NCBI GenBank assembly: GCA_018901675.1
Contig: JAHIEH010000004.1
Span: 1-10,827, forward strand
Direction: 5' to 3'
Length of the DNA: 10,827 nucleotides
Source of the DNA: Nanobdellota archaeon
Lineage (GTDB): Archaea; Nanobdellota; Nanobdellia; Pacearchaeales; GW2011-AR1
The translations under genes were made by a program, and so were the position numbers. The notes below the pieces were generated by a model. It worked only from the letters and a program-made list of their open reading frames with translations. It had not been told where the DNA came from and made no database searches. Below are positions 1-5,922 of the stretch, piece by piece. Within the stretch, counting starts at the first letter, position 1; the number at the start of each line of letters is the position of its first letter.

Positions 1-53
1 CCCTTTTTCTTCTTTTTGACCTTTTTCTTTTTACAGCAACAACCGCATGTCAT
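1..53 (-). CDS. Cys/Lys-rich mini-protein, N-terminal part only (runs off the window)
   Basis: Reading leftward from the ATG at 53-51 gives MTCGCCCKKKKVKKKKKG and then the window ends. Four cysteines lie within residues 3-7, followed by an almost pure lysine run. A possible ribosome site AAAGGGG lies about 8 nt upstream of the ATG. The gene would be divergent from trxB and share its 70-bp intergenic region. A clustered-Cys head with a basic tail could bind metal or nucleic acid, but I do not recognise the family and only 18 residues are visible. It may be a low-complexity spurious frame, although the ribosome site and the position argue for a real start. Confidence 0.4.
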   Translation of the reverse strand, partial: MTCGCCCKKKKVKKKKK

Positions 54-94
54 TTTTATTTACCCCTTTGATGGATAATTTCAGGTAAGAAGAA

Positions 95-103
95 TTTAAA
101 AAT
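95..103 (+). promoter_or_regulatory. TATA box of trxB (leaderless transcript)
   Basis: TTTAAAAAT is centred about 25 nt before the trxB ATG at 124, the archaeal TATA-to-start distance. Transcription would begin at or next to the start codon, and no Shine-Dalgarno sequence precedes the ATG, so the mRNA is probably leaderless. The motif is nearly palindromic and might also serve the divergent mini-gene. Confidence 0.6.
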
Positions 104-123
104 CTAGTGATGTTTAGATTAAT

Positions 124-1029
124 ATGGAAGAATATGACTTGATAATTCTTGGTGCAGGGCCTGCCGGGCTTAGTGCGGGAGTATATGCTGCAAGATACAA
201 AATTAAAACTCTTATCATTGGCCAGCTTCTTGGAGGAATGACAGGAGAAGCGCATGAAATTGTGAATTTCCCGAGCTATGAAAAAATCACTGGCTTTGAG
301 CTGGTGAAAAAGCTGGTTAATCAAGTTAAGAAATTAGGCATATCAATAAAGATGGAAGGACTTTTGGATGTTAAGAAAATAAAAAATGGATTTGAAGTTA
401 GGACAAACAAAAACAATTATCTTGCTAAGAAATTGATTATAGCGACAGGAACAGAGAAGAAGAAAATCGGACTGCCAAGAGAAGAGGAGTTTGTTGGAAA
501 AGGGATCAGTTATTGCGCAACTTGTGATGCTAGCTTTTACAAAGATAAAACTGTCGGGATTGTTGGGGGGAGTAATTCTGCTTTAACTTCTGCATCGCTT
601 TTAGAAAAATATGCAAAAAAGGTGTATATATTTTACAGGCAGAAAGATTTTTTCATGGCAGACCCTTCATGGGTTGGTGATATTAATAAAAACAAAAAAA
701 TAGAACCATTATTTAACTCTGAGGTTGTTATGTTAATTGGCAGGAATAAATTAGAAGGGGTGGAATTAAGCACAGGAAAAGAACTGAAATTAGATGGATT
801 GTTTATTGAAATCGGCTCTATTCCCAATACAGATTTAGAAAAAAAGTTAGGGATTAAAACTGACAAAAACGGATATATAACCACAGATAAAAACCAAAAA
901 ACAAATGTAGAAGGAGTTTATGCTGCAGGAGATATAACGGATAATCCTTTAAAGCAAATAATTACTGCCTGTTCCCAGGGAGCTGTTGCGGCTTATTCTG
1001 CTTGGAAAGAAAGTGAGAGAAAAAAGTAA
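124..1029 (+). CDS. trxB: Thioredoxin reductase (FAD-dependent pyridine-nucleotide-disulfide oxidoreductase)
   Basis: This is a 301-residue low-molecular-weight thioredoxin reductase, close to the family's usual 300-320. Family knowledge: it passes electrons from a nicotinamide cofactor through FAD and a redox-active disulfide to thioredoxin in the cytoplasm. Visible motifs are the FAD-binding GAGPAG at residues 10-15, the IATGT stretch near 106-110, the redox CATC (C131, C134) and the closing FAD motif GVYAAGD at 264-270. The second Rossmann loop reads VGGSNSA (147-153). The segment that normally carries the NADPH-2'-phosphate-binding HRRxxxR reads FYRQKDFFMA (170-179), so only part of the basic patch is present and cofactor preference may be altered. 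The start is supported by the TATA box 25 nt upstream. The 3' end runs into the hairpin-rich region and the terminator at 1197-1258. Confidence 0.93.
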   Translation: MEEYDLIILGAGPAGLSAGVYAARYKIKTLIIGQLLGGMTGEAHEIVNFPSYEKITGFELVKKLVNQVKKLGISIKMEGLLDVKKIKNGFEVRTNKNNYLAKKLIIATGTEKKKIGLPREEEFVGKGISYCATCDASFYKDKTVGIVGGSNSALTSASLLEKYAKKVYIFYRQKDFFMADPSWVGDINKNKKIEPLFNSEVVMLIGRNKLEGVELSTGKELKLDGLFIEIGSIPNTDLEKKLGIKTDKNGYITTDKNQKTNVEGVYAAGDITDNPLKQIITACSQGAVAAYSAWKESERKK

Positions 1030-1075
1030 GGATGTCAAAAACCCTTGGAATGAAGTCCGGGGCGTGCTCGGGTCG

Positions 1076-1132
1076 TCAAGAATCTAAGATTCTTGAGCGC
1101 ACCCAAGAATCCCTAATTGACCGGATTCTTGG
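1076..1132. repeat. Paired-hairpin unit A1
   Basis: Two hairpins are separated by exactly 6 nt. The first has a 9-bp stem TCAAGAATC/GATTCTTGA with a 3-nt loop (1076-1096). The linker is GCGCAC. The second has a 10-bp stem CCAAGAATCC/GGATTCTTGG with a 10-nt loop (1103-1132), extendable with one bulged C. The linker is the reverse complement of the linker in unit B (GTGCGC), so A1 appears to be an inverted copy of the same family. I find no convincing outer closing stem for A1. Confidence 0.7.
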
Positions 1133-1135
1133 TGT

Positions 1136-1201
1136 CTTGAGCATCTCAAAAACAGAAGTTTTTGATGACTCTCAGGAATTTGCATTCCTGAAGTGCTCAA
1201 G
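1136..1201. repeat. Three-way-junction unit A2
   Basis: An 8-bp outer stem CTTGAGCA/TGCTCAAG (1136-1143 with 1194-1201) encloses two hairpins. They are TCAAAAAC/GTTTTTGA (1146-1153 with 1158-1165, loop AGAA) and TCAGGAAT/ATTCCTGA (1172-1179 with 1184-1191, loop TTGC), with the 6-nt linker TGACTC between them. The layout matches units B and C on the other side of dus. Its outer right arm overlaps the left arm of the trxB/dus terminator, so the two folds are mutually exclusive. Confidence 0.75.
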
Positions 1202-1258
1202 AATTGTTTTTTCTTTCTCACGGAATAAATTCAGGAGTTTACGAAAAATAATTCTTGA
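1197..1258. terminator. Bidirectional terminator between convergent trxB and dus
   Basis: The left arm 1197-1211 pairs with 1244-1258 in about 15 consecutive pairs, including one G-T, and the loop is about 32 nt. The left arm contains TTTTTT on the + strand and the right arm supplies TTTTT on the - strand, so each convergent transcript would end in a U-tract. Placement between the stops of trxB (1029) and dus (1272) fits a shared terminator. Confidence 0.55.
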
Positions 1259-1271
1259 CATATTAAAATGT

Positions 1272-2078
1272 TTAAAGTATCGATAATATTCTTTTCATAA
1301 TATTCTTTCTATATCTAAAAGGAGCATCATATTTTTCAGCTAATTCATTATATTCTTTTTTTATTTCTTCTGAAGAAATTAATTTATTTCCTTTAAGAAA
1401 ATTAAAGATTTGAGGATTATTAATTGCAGATCTTCCAATCATTACTCCTTTTACTCCAGATGATTTTAAGATTTCAACTTTTTCTTTAGAATCAATATCT
1501 CCATTTGCAATTATCATTTTTCCAGTGTTACAGCATTCTTCAAATATGCTATAATCAGATTTTTTGTCATAATTTTCTCTTCCATGTCTTGCATGAATTA
1601 TAAAAAAATCAGCATCAACTTCTTTTATTAAATTAAGATATACTTTTTTTTGTTTATCATAAATATTTTTCCCAAGTCGCATTTTAATACTGCAAGAATA
1701 TCCTTTTCTTTTAATCATGTTTACTAGGTTTTTTACAATAGAAACTTTTTTTACCATAGCACAACCATATCCAAGACTAACAACTTGAGGAGCAGGGCAA
1801 CCCAGATTGAGATTAAATCCGCGAAATCCTTCAAAAGGTTTAAACATGTTTAGAAATTTTTCTAAATCTTTTTCAGAGGAGCCGAGTAACTGAATAATTA
1901 CGGGAGTATTATCTTTTTTTTCTATTCTAGACCAAGTCTTTTCAACATTATCCGCTAGTGCCTCAATTCTTAAAAGTTCAGTAAATGTCATGTCAGCTCC
2001 ATGATTGTAGCATAATGTTCTAAAAGCATTGTCAGTAAAATCTTCCATTGGGGATAGCATATATTGAAATTTTTCCAT
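1272..2078 (-). CDS. dus: tRNA-dihydrouridine synthase, short form
   Basis: Dus enzymes reduce uridine in the D-loop of tRNA with FMN and NADPH. This 268-residue protein shows the family TIM-barrel signatures: LSPMEDFTDNAFR (8-20), the active-site stretch NLGCPAPQVV with the likely catalytic Cys94, KMRLG (132-136), the FMN/RNA-site HARHGR (162-167), NGDI (192-195) and MIGRSAI (213-219). Typical Dus proteins are about 310-350 residues. Here the helical tRNA-binding region after the barrel is cut to about 50 residues, a compact form. A TATA-like element at 2099-2107 sits about 25 nt before the ATG, consistent with a leaderless mRNA. The gene is flanked on both sides by the paired-hairpin repeat family. 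Confidence 0.9.
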   Translation of the reverse strand: MEKFQYMLSPMEDFTDNAFRTLCYNHGADMTFTELLRIEALADNVEKTWSRIEKKDNTPVIIQLLGSSEKDLEKFLNMFKPFEGFRGFNLNLGCPAPQVVSLGYGCAMVKKVSIVKNLVNMIKRKGYSCSIKMRLGKNIYDKQKKVYLNLIKEVDADFFIIHARHGRENYDKKSDYSIFEECCNTGKMIIANGDIDSKEKVEILKSSGVKGVMIGRSAINNPQIFNFLKGNKLISSEEIKKEYNELAEKYDAPFRYRKNIMKRILSIL

Positions 2079-2098
2079 GAATATATTATTAATTATTA

Positions 2099-2107
2099 AT
2101 TTAAATA
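2099..2107 (-). promoter_or_regulatory. TATA box of dus
   Basis: Read on the - strand, TATTTAAAT is centred about 25 nt upstream of the dus ATG (2078-2076). The surrounding 50 nt are almost pure A/T, so the exact box is uncertain, but its distance suits a leaderless start. Confidence 0.45.
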
Positions 2108-2151
2108 GGTTATTAAAAATATTTTAGAAAATCAAAAAATTCCTCTGTGTT

Positions 2152-2227
2152 ACCGCACCTTAAAACATCAGAAATCTCTGATTTCTGAGTGCGCTCAGGA
2201 ATAAGAAGTATTCCTGACGGGTGCGGT
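2152..2227. repeat. Three-way-junction unit B
   Basis: A perfect 8-bp outer stem ACCGCACC/GGTGCGGT (2152-2159 with 2220-2227) encloses two hairpins. They are TCAGAAATC/GATTTCTGA (2168-2188, loop TCT) and TCAGGAATA/TATTCCTGA (2195-2217, loop AGAAG), with the 6-nt linker GTGCGC between them. Stem sequences differ from A2 and C while pairing is kept. The second hairpin starts TCAGGAA and ends TTCCTGA, as in A2 and C. Confidence 0.8.
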
Positions 2228-2230
2228 TTG

Positions 2231-2304
2231 TTTGGAATTTTAGGACTTCAAAATCTGAAAGATTTTGACAGTGCTCAGGAACCTTGTTCCTGACATAATC
2301 CAAA
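2231..2304. repeat. Three-way-junction unit C, adjoining B
   Basis: The outer stem TTTGGA(A)TT/AATCCAAA (2231-2239 with 2297-2304) has one bulged A. It encloses TCAAAATC/GATTTTGA (2248-2268, loop TGAAA) and TCAGGAAC/GTTCCTGA (2275-2293, loop CTT), with the 6-nt linker CAGTGC between them. It begins 3 nt after unit B ends, in the same orientation, making a tandem pair. No reading frame here looks protein-like. Confidence 0.75.
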
Positions 2305-2356
2305 ATCTAAAACCCTAAAGTTACTACCACATTCTAAAGAATGTGGTTTTAGATTT
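2303..2356. repeat. Nested double stem D
   Basis: A 12-bp perfect outer arm AAATCTAAAACC (2303-2314) pairs with GGTTTTAGATTT (2345-2356). Inside lies a hairpin with arms ACCACATTCT and AGAATGTGGT (2326-2347, loop AA). Two or three bases are shared, so the inner hairpin and outer arm compete at their edges. Unlike A2, B and C it holds one internal hairpin, not two. It could be a further diverged repeat or a terminator-like structure. Confidence 0.65.
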
Positions 2357-2369
2357 ATGGAAATAAATA

Positions 2370-2410
2370 TGGACCCAGCAAGAATCAAACTCCCGAATCC
2401 TCGGTGTAAA
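2370..2410 (-). pseudogene. 3' half of a tRNA-Val(UAC)-like gene (remnant)
   Basis: Read on the - strand from 2410 there is an anticodon loop TTTACAC (anticodon UAC), a 3' anticodon strand CGAGG, a short variable loop, a T-arm-like GGGAG-TTTGATT-CTTGC with one mismatch and a G-U pair, a 7-nt acceptor strand TGGGTCC and discriminator A. The 5' half is absent: no D-arm and no strand complementary to the acceptor lies upstream on - in this window. The break falls at the 5' edge of the anticodon loop, where the direct repeat of the central cassette lies. 3' halves of tRNAs are common scars of integration. The mismatched T-stem makes a degenerate or chance match possible. Confidence 0.5.
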
Positions 2411-2413
2411 AGA
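2400..2413 (+). repeat. Left copy of 14-bp direct repeat CTCGGTGTAAAAGA
   Basis: It is identical to 8079-8092 and in the same orientation. It lies immediately outside the left inverted repeat and overlaps the anticodon loop and stem of the tRNA remnant. If both cassette ends are set symmetrically, the duplication is 15 nt with one final mismatch (T here, A at the right). This is the position and size expected of a target-site duplication. Confidence 0.75.
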
Positions 2414-2414
2414 T

Positions 2415-2441
2415 TATATCCTAAAGGATATACTTTGTAAA
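2415..2441 (+). repeat. Left terminal inverted repeat (27 bp)
   Basis: It matches the reverse complement of 8052-8078 at 24 of 27 positions: TATATC, two mismatches, AAAGGATATACTTT (14 identical), one mismatch, TAAA. The outer part is itself a perfect hairpin, TATATCCT/AGGATATA with loop AA (2415-2432), so each end may extrude or be bound as a small stem-loop. Confidence 0.75.
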
Positions 2442-2509
2442 ATATAAAGAAATTATCTTCTTCCTTTAATAACACAACATATATATCCAAAATTGATGTC
2501 ATAATAAAA

Positions 2510-2517
2510 TTTATAAA
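2510..2517 (+). promoter_or_regulatory. TATA box of the first glycosyltransferase
   Basis: TTTATAAA is centred about 25 nt before the ATG at 2539, consistent with a leaderless mRNA. It lies inside the cassette, so the cargo carries its own promoter. The stretch 2442-2509 is A/T-rich with no other structure that I can see. Confidence 0.6.
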
Positions 2518-2538
2518 CAAAAATAAAATATTAGCAAC

Positions 2539-3501
2539 ATGAAAGCACAAACAACCACTGAAGGAATAAGTCTTATAATCCCTATCTACGGAGATTTTGA
2601 TATCAAAAGGATACTTAGATGTGTAGACTCAATAAACATGCAGAAAGGAGTAGACAAAGAGATCGTTGTGTCTGAACAAGGTGAAAAAAGAAGATTTCCA
2701 GATATTAAGAGTGTAAAATATTCTTTTAAATACCACAAACCACAAAAAGACTTAAGTGATTTTAATCCTGGTGAAGTTAGAAACATTGCTATAATGAATT
2801 CTTCAAAATATTATATCTATACAATGGACGCAGATGTAATCTTCTTAGATCCAAACTTCTTAAAGAAACTATTAGATCTTGCTAAGAAAAATCCTAAAAA
2901 GGTATTTTATCGTCCATTTATGAGAAGATTACCTAAAGATAATTTTAATGAATTTAACAAATGGTGTGAATCTTTAGGTTTTGAAAAGGCAATGAAAAAG
3001 TTAATTGTAGATCAAAAGTTTCTAATAAAAACTTCTCCTGAATATAGAGAATCGAAAATTTTTGAAAAAGATAGTAAGGAAGCAAATTATAGAAAAACAT
3101 TTACATCTTTTATAGAAGACTATAATAAATATATTAAAGAAAGAATTGGCACAGAAGCAGAGTTTAATTTTTGGCCTATTTATTGGAATGAAAACAGACA
3201 TTGCGGTTCAAATTTTTTTAGCAGAGTTCAATTTCTAAATGTAGGCGGATATTGTGAGAAATTTATAAATTGGGGATGTGAAGATTCAGATTTACAATGG
3301 AAATTTAGAGAAACATATGAATTGGAGTTTTTTCCTCCTGAAATGGAAGTAGTTCACATGGATAATCTAAAATGCTATGTTTCCCCAAAAATGTGGGCTC
3401 GTAATGAAGAAATAAGCACTGCAAGAAAAAAAGAAGGAATTAAGTTAGCAATATCTGCTGATAAAGAATCTTTAAAAGGAAAATATGGAAAATTAAACTA
3501 A
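2539..3501 (+). CDS. GT-A family glycosyltransferase (GT2/GT27-like)
   Basis: This is a 320-residue cytoplasmic-type glycosyltransferase with no signal or membrane helix. The N-terminal Rossmann-like core opens with GISLIIPIYGDF (9-20). The metal/nucleotide-sugar DxD is TMDADVIF (D97, D99). The C-terminal galactosyltransferase-type motif is GGYCEKFINWGCEDSDLQWK (236-255), with E248-D249 as the expected acidic pair. Family members transfer a sugar from a nucleotide-sugar donor, and the acceptor cannot be predicted. It is clearly paralogous to the protein at 6925-7866: both share RPFMRR/RPMMRR, an RHCG block and the WGC...DLQWK block at matching positions. It is convergent to the - operon, with its stop codon directly abutting that of the phosphatase-Nudix gene (3501/3502, no gap). 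Confidence 0.87.
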   Translation: MKAQTTTEGISLIIPIYGDFDIKRILRCVDSINMQKGVDKEIVVSEQGEKRRFPDIKSVKYSFKYHKPQKDLSDFNPGEVRNIAIMNSSKYYIYTMDADVIFLDPNFLKKLLDLAKKNPKKVFYRPFMRRLPKDNFNEFNKWCESLGFEKAMKKLIVDQKFLIKTSPEYRESKIFEKDSKEANYRKTFTSFIEDYNKYIKERIGTEAEFNFWPIYWNENRHCGSNFFSRVQFLNVGGYCEKFINWGCEDSDLQWKFRETYELEFFPPEMEVVHMDNLKCYVSPKMWARNEEISTARKKEGIKLAISADKESLKGKYGKLN

Positions 3502-4893
3502 TTACTGTTCCCTCTCTTTTTTATTAAAATAAACTTCTCTTTTAATAGCTTTTTCTAAGACTTTTTTTAATAATTTTTTATTATCTTTCCAGTCTATTTG
3601 TTTAATAAACTCTTCAAGATTAAGCCATTTATAATCAAATATTTTTCTATCATTAACAAAACTAAGAAAATTCATTTCTTTGAATTCTTCTCCATCTAAA
3701 TTATAAACAGAACCCCATTTTAGAGGAAATACTTCTTCTATATCTAATCCGAATTCCTTAATTGCTTCCTCAATTACTTTTTCATGAGATTCATTTTCTT
3801 TTATTTCTTTGTTTATGATTCCTTTGCTATCTTTCAATAAAAATTTATTTGATTTTGAATTATATATAAAAGATAAAGCCTTTTGTTTTATTGGTTTAGC
3901 TACTTCATTATAATCTCCTATTTTCTTTATCTCATTTTTTAAAATAAACTCTTTATAATTTTTAGGAACAATTAAATTAATTTTATGTTTCGCACCTTTC
4001 AAGATTAACTCTCCGATTTCATATTCTGAATAATCTTCAAGCAAGGTTACTATTTTCCACTCTTTCTTTATTTTATCTTTTGAAACTTCTGCAACAATTG
4101 TTAACGGTGTTCCAAAATATCTTCTAAACACTCTTTTATATTTTCCAATTTTACCTTTTGATAAGTCTCCAATAGCCAAAACATCTTTAGAATTAAATAA
4201 AGCTTTTTCTTTTAGAAAATTGATTAACATATTGTTAATCTCTGTAATGTTTTCATAACATTCTATTTCTGGCTTTAAATTGTCAAGATGTTTTGTATCA
4301 TTTATTGTCAAAATTTTCCATTCATTATTTTCATATCTCAAATGATTTATGCATGCATTATCTTGCTTTATTTTAAAAAAGCCTTCTTTTTTCTTTTTTT
4401 GACTAATGTTTAATAAAACTTCATTTACTCCTGAATGAGAAACAATTACAATATTTCCATTTAATTTTTCAATATCTCTTAAGAAAGATGTAACTCTTTT
4501 AATTAAATCCCAGATATTTTCCCCGCCAAATGGACGTATATCTTCACGAGCCATTCCTTTATCAAAAAGCTCTTTATACTTATTTTTCCACTCTTCTGAA
4601 TCAGGAGAAACACTTCCATGAGTATATTCTCTAAGTCTTTTATCCAGTACAATACTCTTATTATCTTTTCCAAACACAAATTTTACTGTTTCTTCTGCTC
4701 TTGTTAAGTCACTTGAATAAATTTTATCCAACTTTATGTTTGTAAATATTTTTGATAAATCTTTTAACTGGGTTAAACCTTGAGAATTTAATTTAATATT
4801 GTCTGCTTGAAGAAATCCAGAATTTTCTTTATTAAAATCTGTTTCTGCATGTCTTATTAAATAAACATTAAGTACCATTTTTTTATTAATCAT
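3502..4893 (-). CDS. Histidine phosphatase fused to a degenerate Nudix-like domain
   Basis: This 463-residue protein has three parts. Residues 7-205 form a phosphoglycerate-mutase/histidine-phosphatase domain with LIRHAETDFN (catalytic H15, R14), TRAEET (R65), LREY (E89) and VSHSG (H153). Residues about 206-335 are an alpha/beta region I do not recognise. Residues about 336-455 resemble a Nudix hydrolase: beta strands ALSFIYN and KFLLKD, then EEAIKEFGL (375-383) in the place of the Nudix REUXEEXGU, with R and one E replaced. Phosphatase-Nudix fusions are known, for example mycobacterial MutT1, which has the opposite order. It may dephosphorylate a sugar-phosphate or nucleotide intermediate. 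It is the last gene of the - operon, 9 nt after the GT-B stop. A second in-frame ATG lies at residue 6. Confidence 0.75.
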   Translation of the reverse strand: MINKKMVLNVYLIRHAETDFNKENSGFLQADNIKLNSQGLTQLKDLSKIFTNIKLDKIYSSDLTRAEETVKFVFGKDNKSIVLDKRLREYTHGSVSPDSEEWKNKYKELFDKGMAREDIRPFGGENIWDLIKRVTSFLRDIEKLNGNIVIVSHSGVNEVLLNISQKKKKEGFFKIKQDNACINHLRYENNEWKILTINDTKHLDNLKPEIECYENITEINNMLINFLKEKALFNSKDVLAIGDLSKGKIGKYKRVFRRYFGTPLTIVAEVSKDKIKKEWKIVTLLEDYSEYEIGELILKGAKHKINLIVPKNYKEFILKNEIKKIGDYNEVAKPIKQKALSFIYNSKSNKFLLKDSKGIINKEIKENESHEKVIEEAIKEFGLDIEEVFPLKWGSVYNLDGEEFKEMNFLSFVNDRKIFDYKWLNLEEFIKQIDWKDNKKLLKKVLEKAIKREVYFNKKEREQ

Positions 4894-4902
4894 ACTATGT
4901 TT

Positions 4903-5922
4903 TTAATAACTTCCTTTTATTTTATCATTTAAACCTCTTTCAATTTCAGCAAAAAGCTTTTTTCTGCCCCAGATTAGACTTTCGTTTCTTCCATCCCATT
5001 CAATATCTTCAAAATTAAATTCTTGATTGTCTCTTTTTGTTAATTTTCTTAATGCTTCTCTAAGTTTACCTGAAGATATCTTTTTTCCTGTATTCTTTAA
5101 TATATACTCACGAGGTTTCATTGAACCTAATTTATTATTCAGTTCTTCTATTGCTTTAGCAAGTCCTTCGGGTGTTGGTTCAAATAATATTCCTGTTGAT
5201 TCATTTATATGCTTTTTAGTAGGATATGCTGCATCTTTTGAAACTAAAAAAGGAACATTCGCAGCAAGGCACTCCATTTTAAAACGATTAATCCCTTCTA
5301 TGTTTGAAGTTAATATCCCCATAGATGCAGAATTGATTAAACGATTTACTTCTTCTTTTGATTTAGGCATTAGTTCATTATCATTAAGATTTCCATAAGG
5401 ATAATCTATTTTTGCTCCAGATTTTTTAGTAAGCTCTAAACATTGATTTCTTACTGCAATCTCTTCAAGATTGCCTTTTCTCACAAAATGCCCTAGTTTA
5501 ATAAAATTTCTATGGGGTAATAAAGCACAAGCTGAAATAAAAATAAAAGGCCTCTTAAAATTATCCCATGAAGATATTTGTATTCCTATATATTTCTTTT
5601 TTTCTCTAAGTGGATAAAATGAATCTGTGTCAACAAAATCTGCTGGCCCCATATCTAAACATATTGCATTAGGGAACTTTTCTATTGTCTCATTCCAAAA
5701 CGAAAGGTCCTCAACAAGTTTAATATCTGCATGTTTAGATTCATTTAAGCCTCTCCAACCTCTTCTTTCAATAGTATAAAAATAATCTTTTATTTTAGGT
5801 AAGGTCTCTACAACATAATCTAACTGAGAGAGTATTATTGCCCCCCTGATTATTTTTCCATTTATTACTTTTGGATTTTTTAATATTCTTCCACTAATAT
5901 ATTCATCTGGAACTTCTATCAT
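4903..5922 (-). CDS. GT-B family glycosyltransferase (GT4-like)
   Basis: The 339-residue protein carries the C-terminal nucleotide-sugar-binding pattern of GT4-type enzymes. EGINRFKMECLAANVPFLV (209-227) is an E-x7-E motif (E209, E217), followed by STGILFEPTPEGLAKAIEEL (242-261), the usual 'G.lf.p.d...la.ai' tail. The N-terminal half (LSQLDYVVETL, PNAICLDMGP, ISACALLPHRNFIKLGHF) fits a first Rossmann domain but is diverged. Family knowledge: it transfers sugars from NDP-sugars, and the acceptor is unknown. The ATG overlaps the HprK-like stop as ATGA, and GGAGGA lies 8 nt upstream of the start, so translation is coupled. No signal peptide or membrane segment is seen. Confidence 0.75.
   Translation of the reverse strand: MIEVPDEYISGRILKNPKVINGKIIRGAIILSQLDYVVETLPKIKDYFYTIERRGWRGLNESKHADIKLVEDLSFWNETIEKFPNAICLDMGPADFVDTDSFYPLREKKKYIGIQISSWDNFKRPFIFISACALLPHRNFIKLGHFVRKGNLEEIAVRNQCLELTKKSGAKIDYPYGNLNDNELMPKSKEEVNRLINSASMGILTSNIEGINRFKMECLAANVPFLVSKDAAYPTKKHINESTGILFEPTPEGLAKAIEELNNKLGSMKPREYILKNTGKKISSGKLREALRKLTKRDNQEFNFEDIEWDGRNESLIWGRKKLFAEIERGLNDKIKGSY

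Noticed and set aside
1032..1286. Possible 84-residue gene just after trxB
   Set aside because: The frame runs straight through hairpin units A1 and A2 and the terminator. Its residues simply translate palindromes, and it has no TATA box or ribosome site of its own.
1076..2304. CRISPR array
   Set aside because: The repeated stems are not identical, there are no equal-length spacers, and dus lies between the units. The pattern is structural rather than a direct-repeat array.
2275..2550. Possible 91-residue gene on the - strand
   Set aside because: It crosses unit C, the nested stem, the tRNA remnant and the inverted repeat, and overlaps the start of a well-supported glycosyltransferase. It looks like a chance opening.
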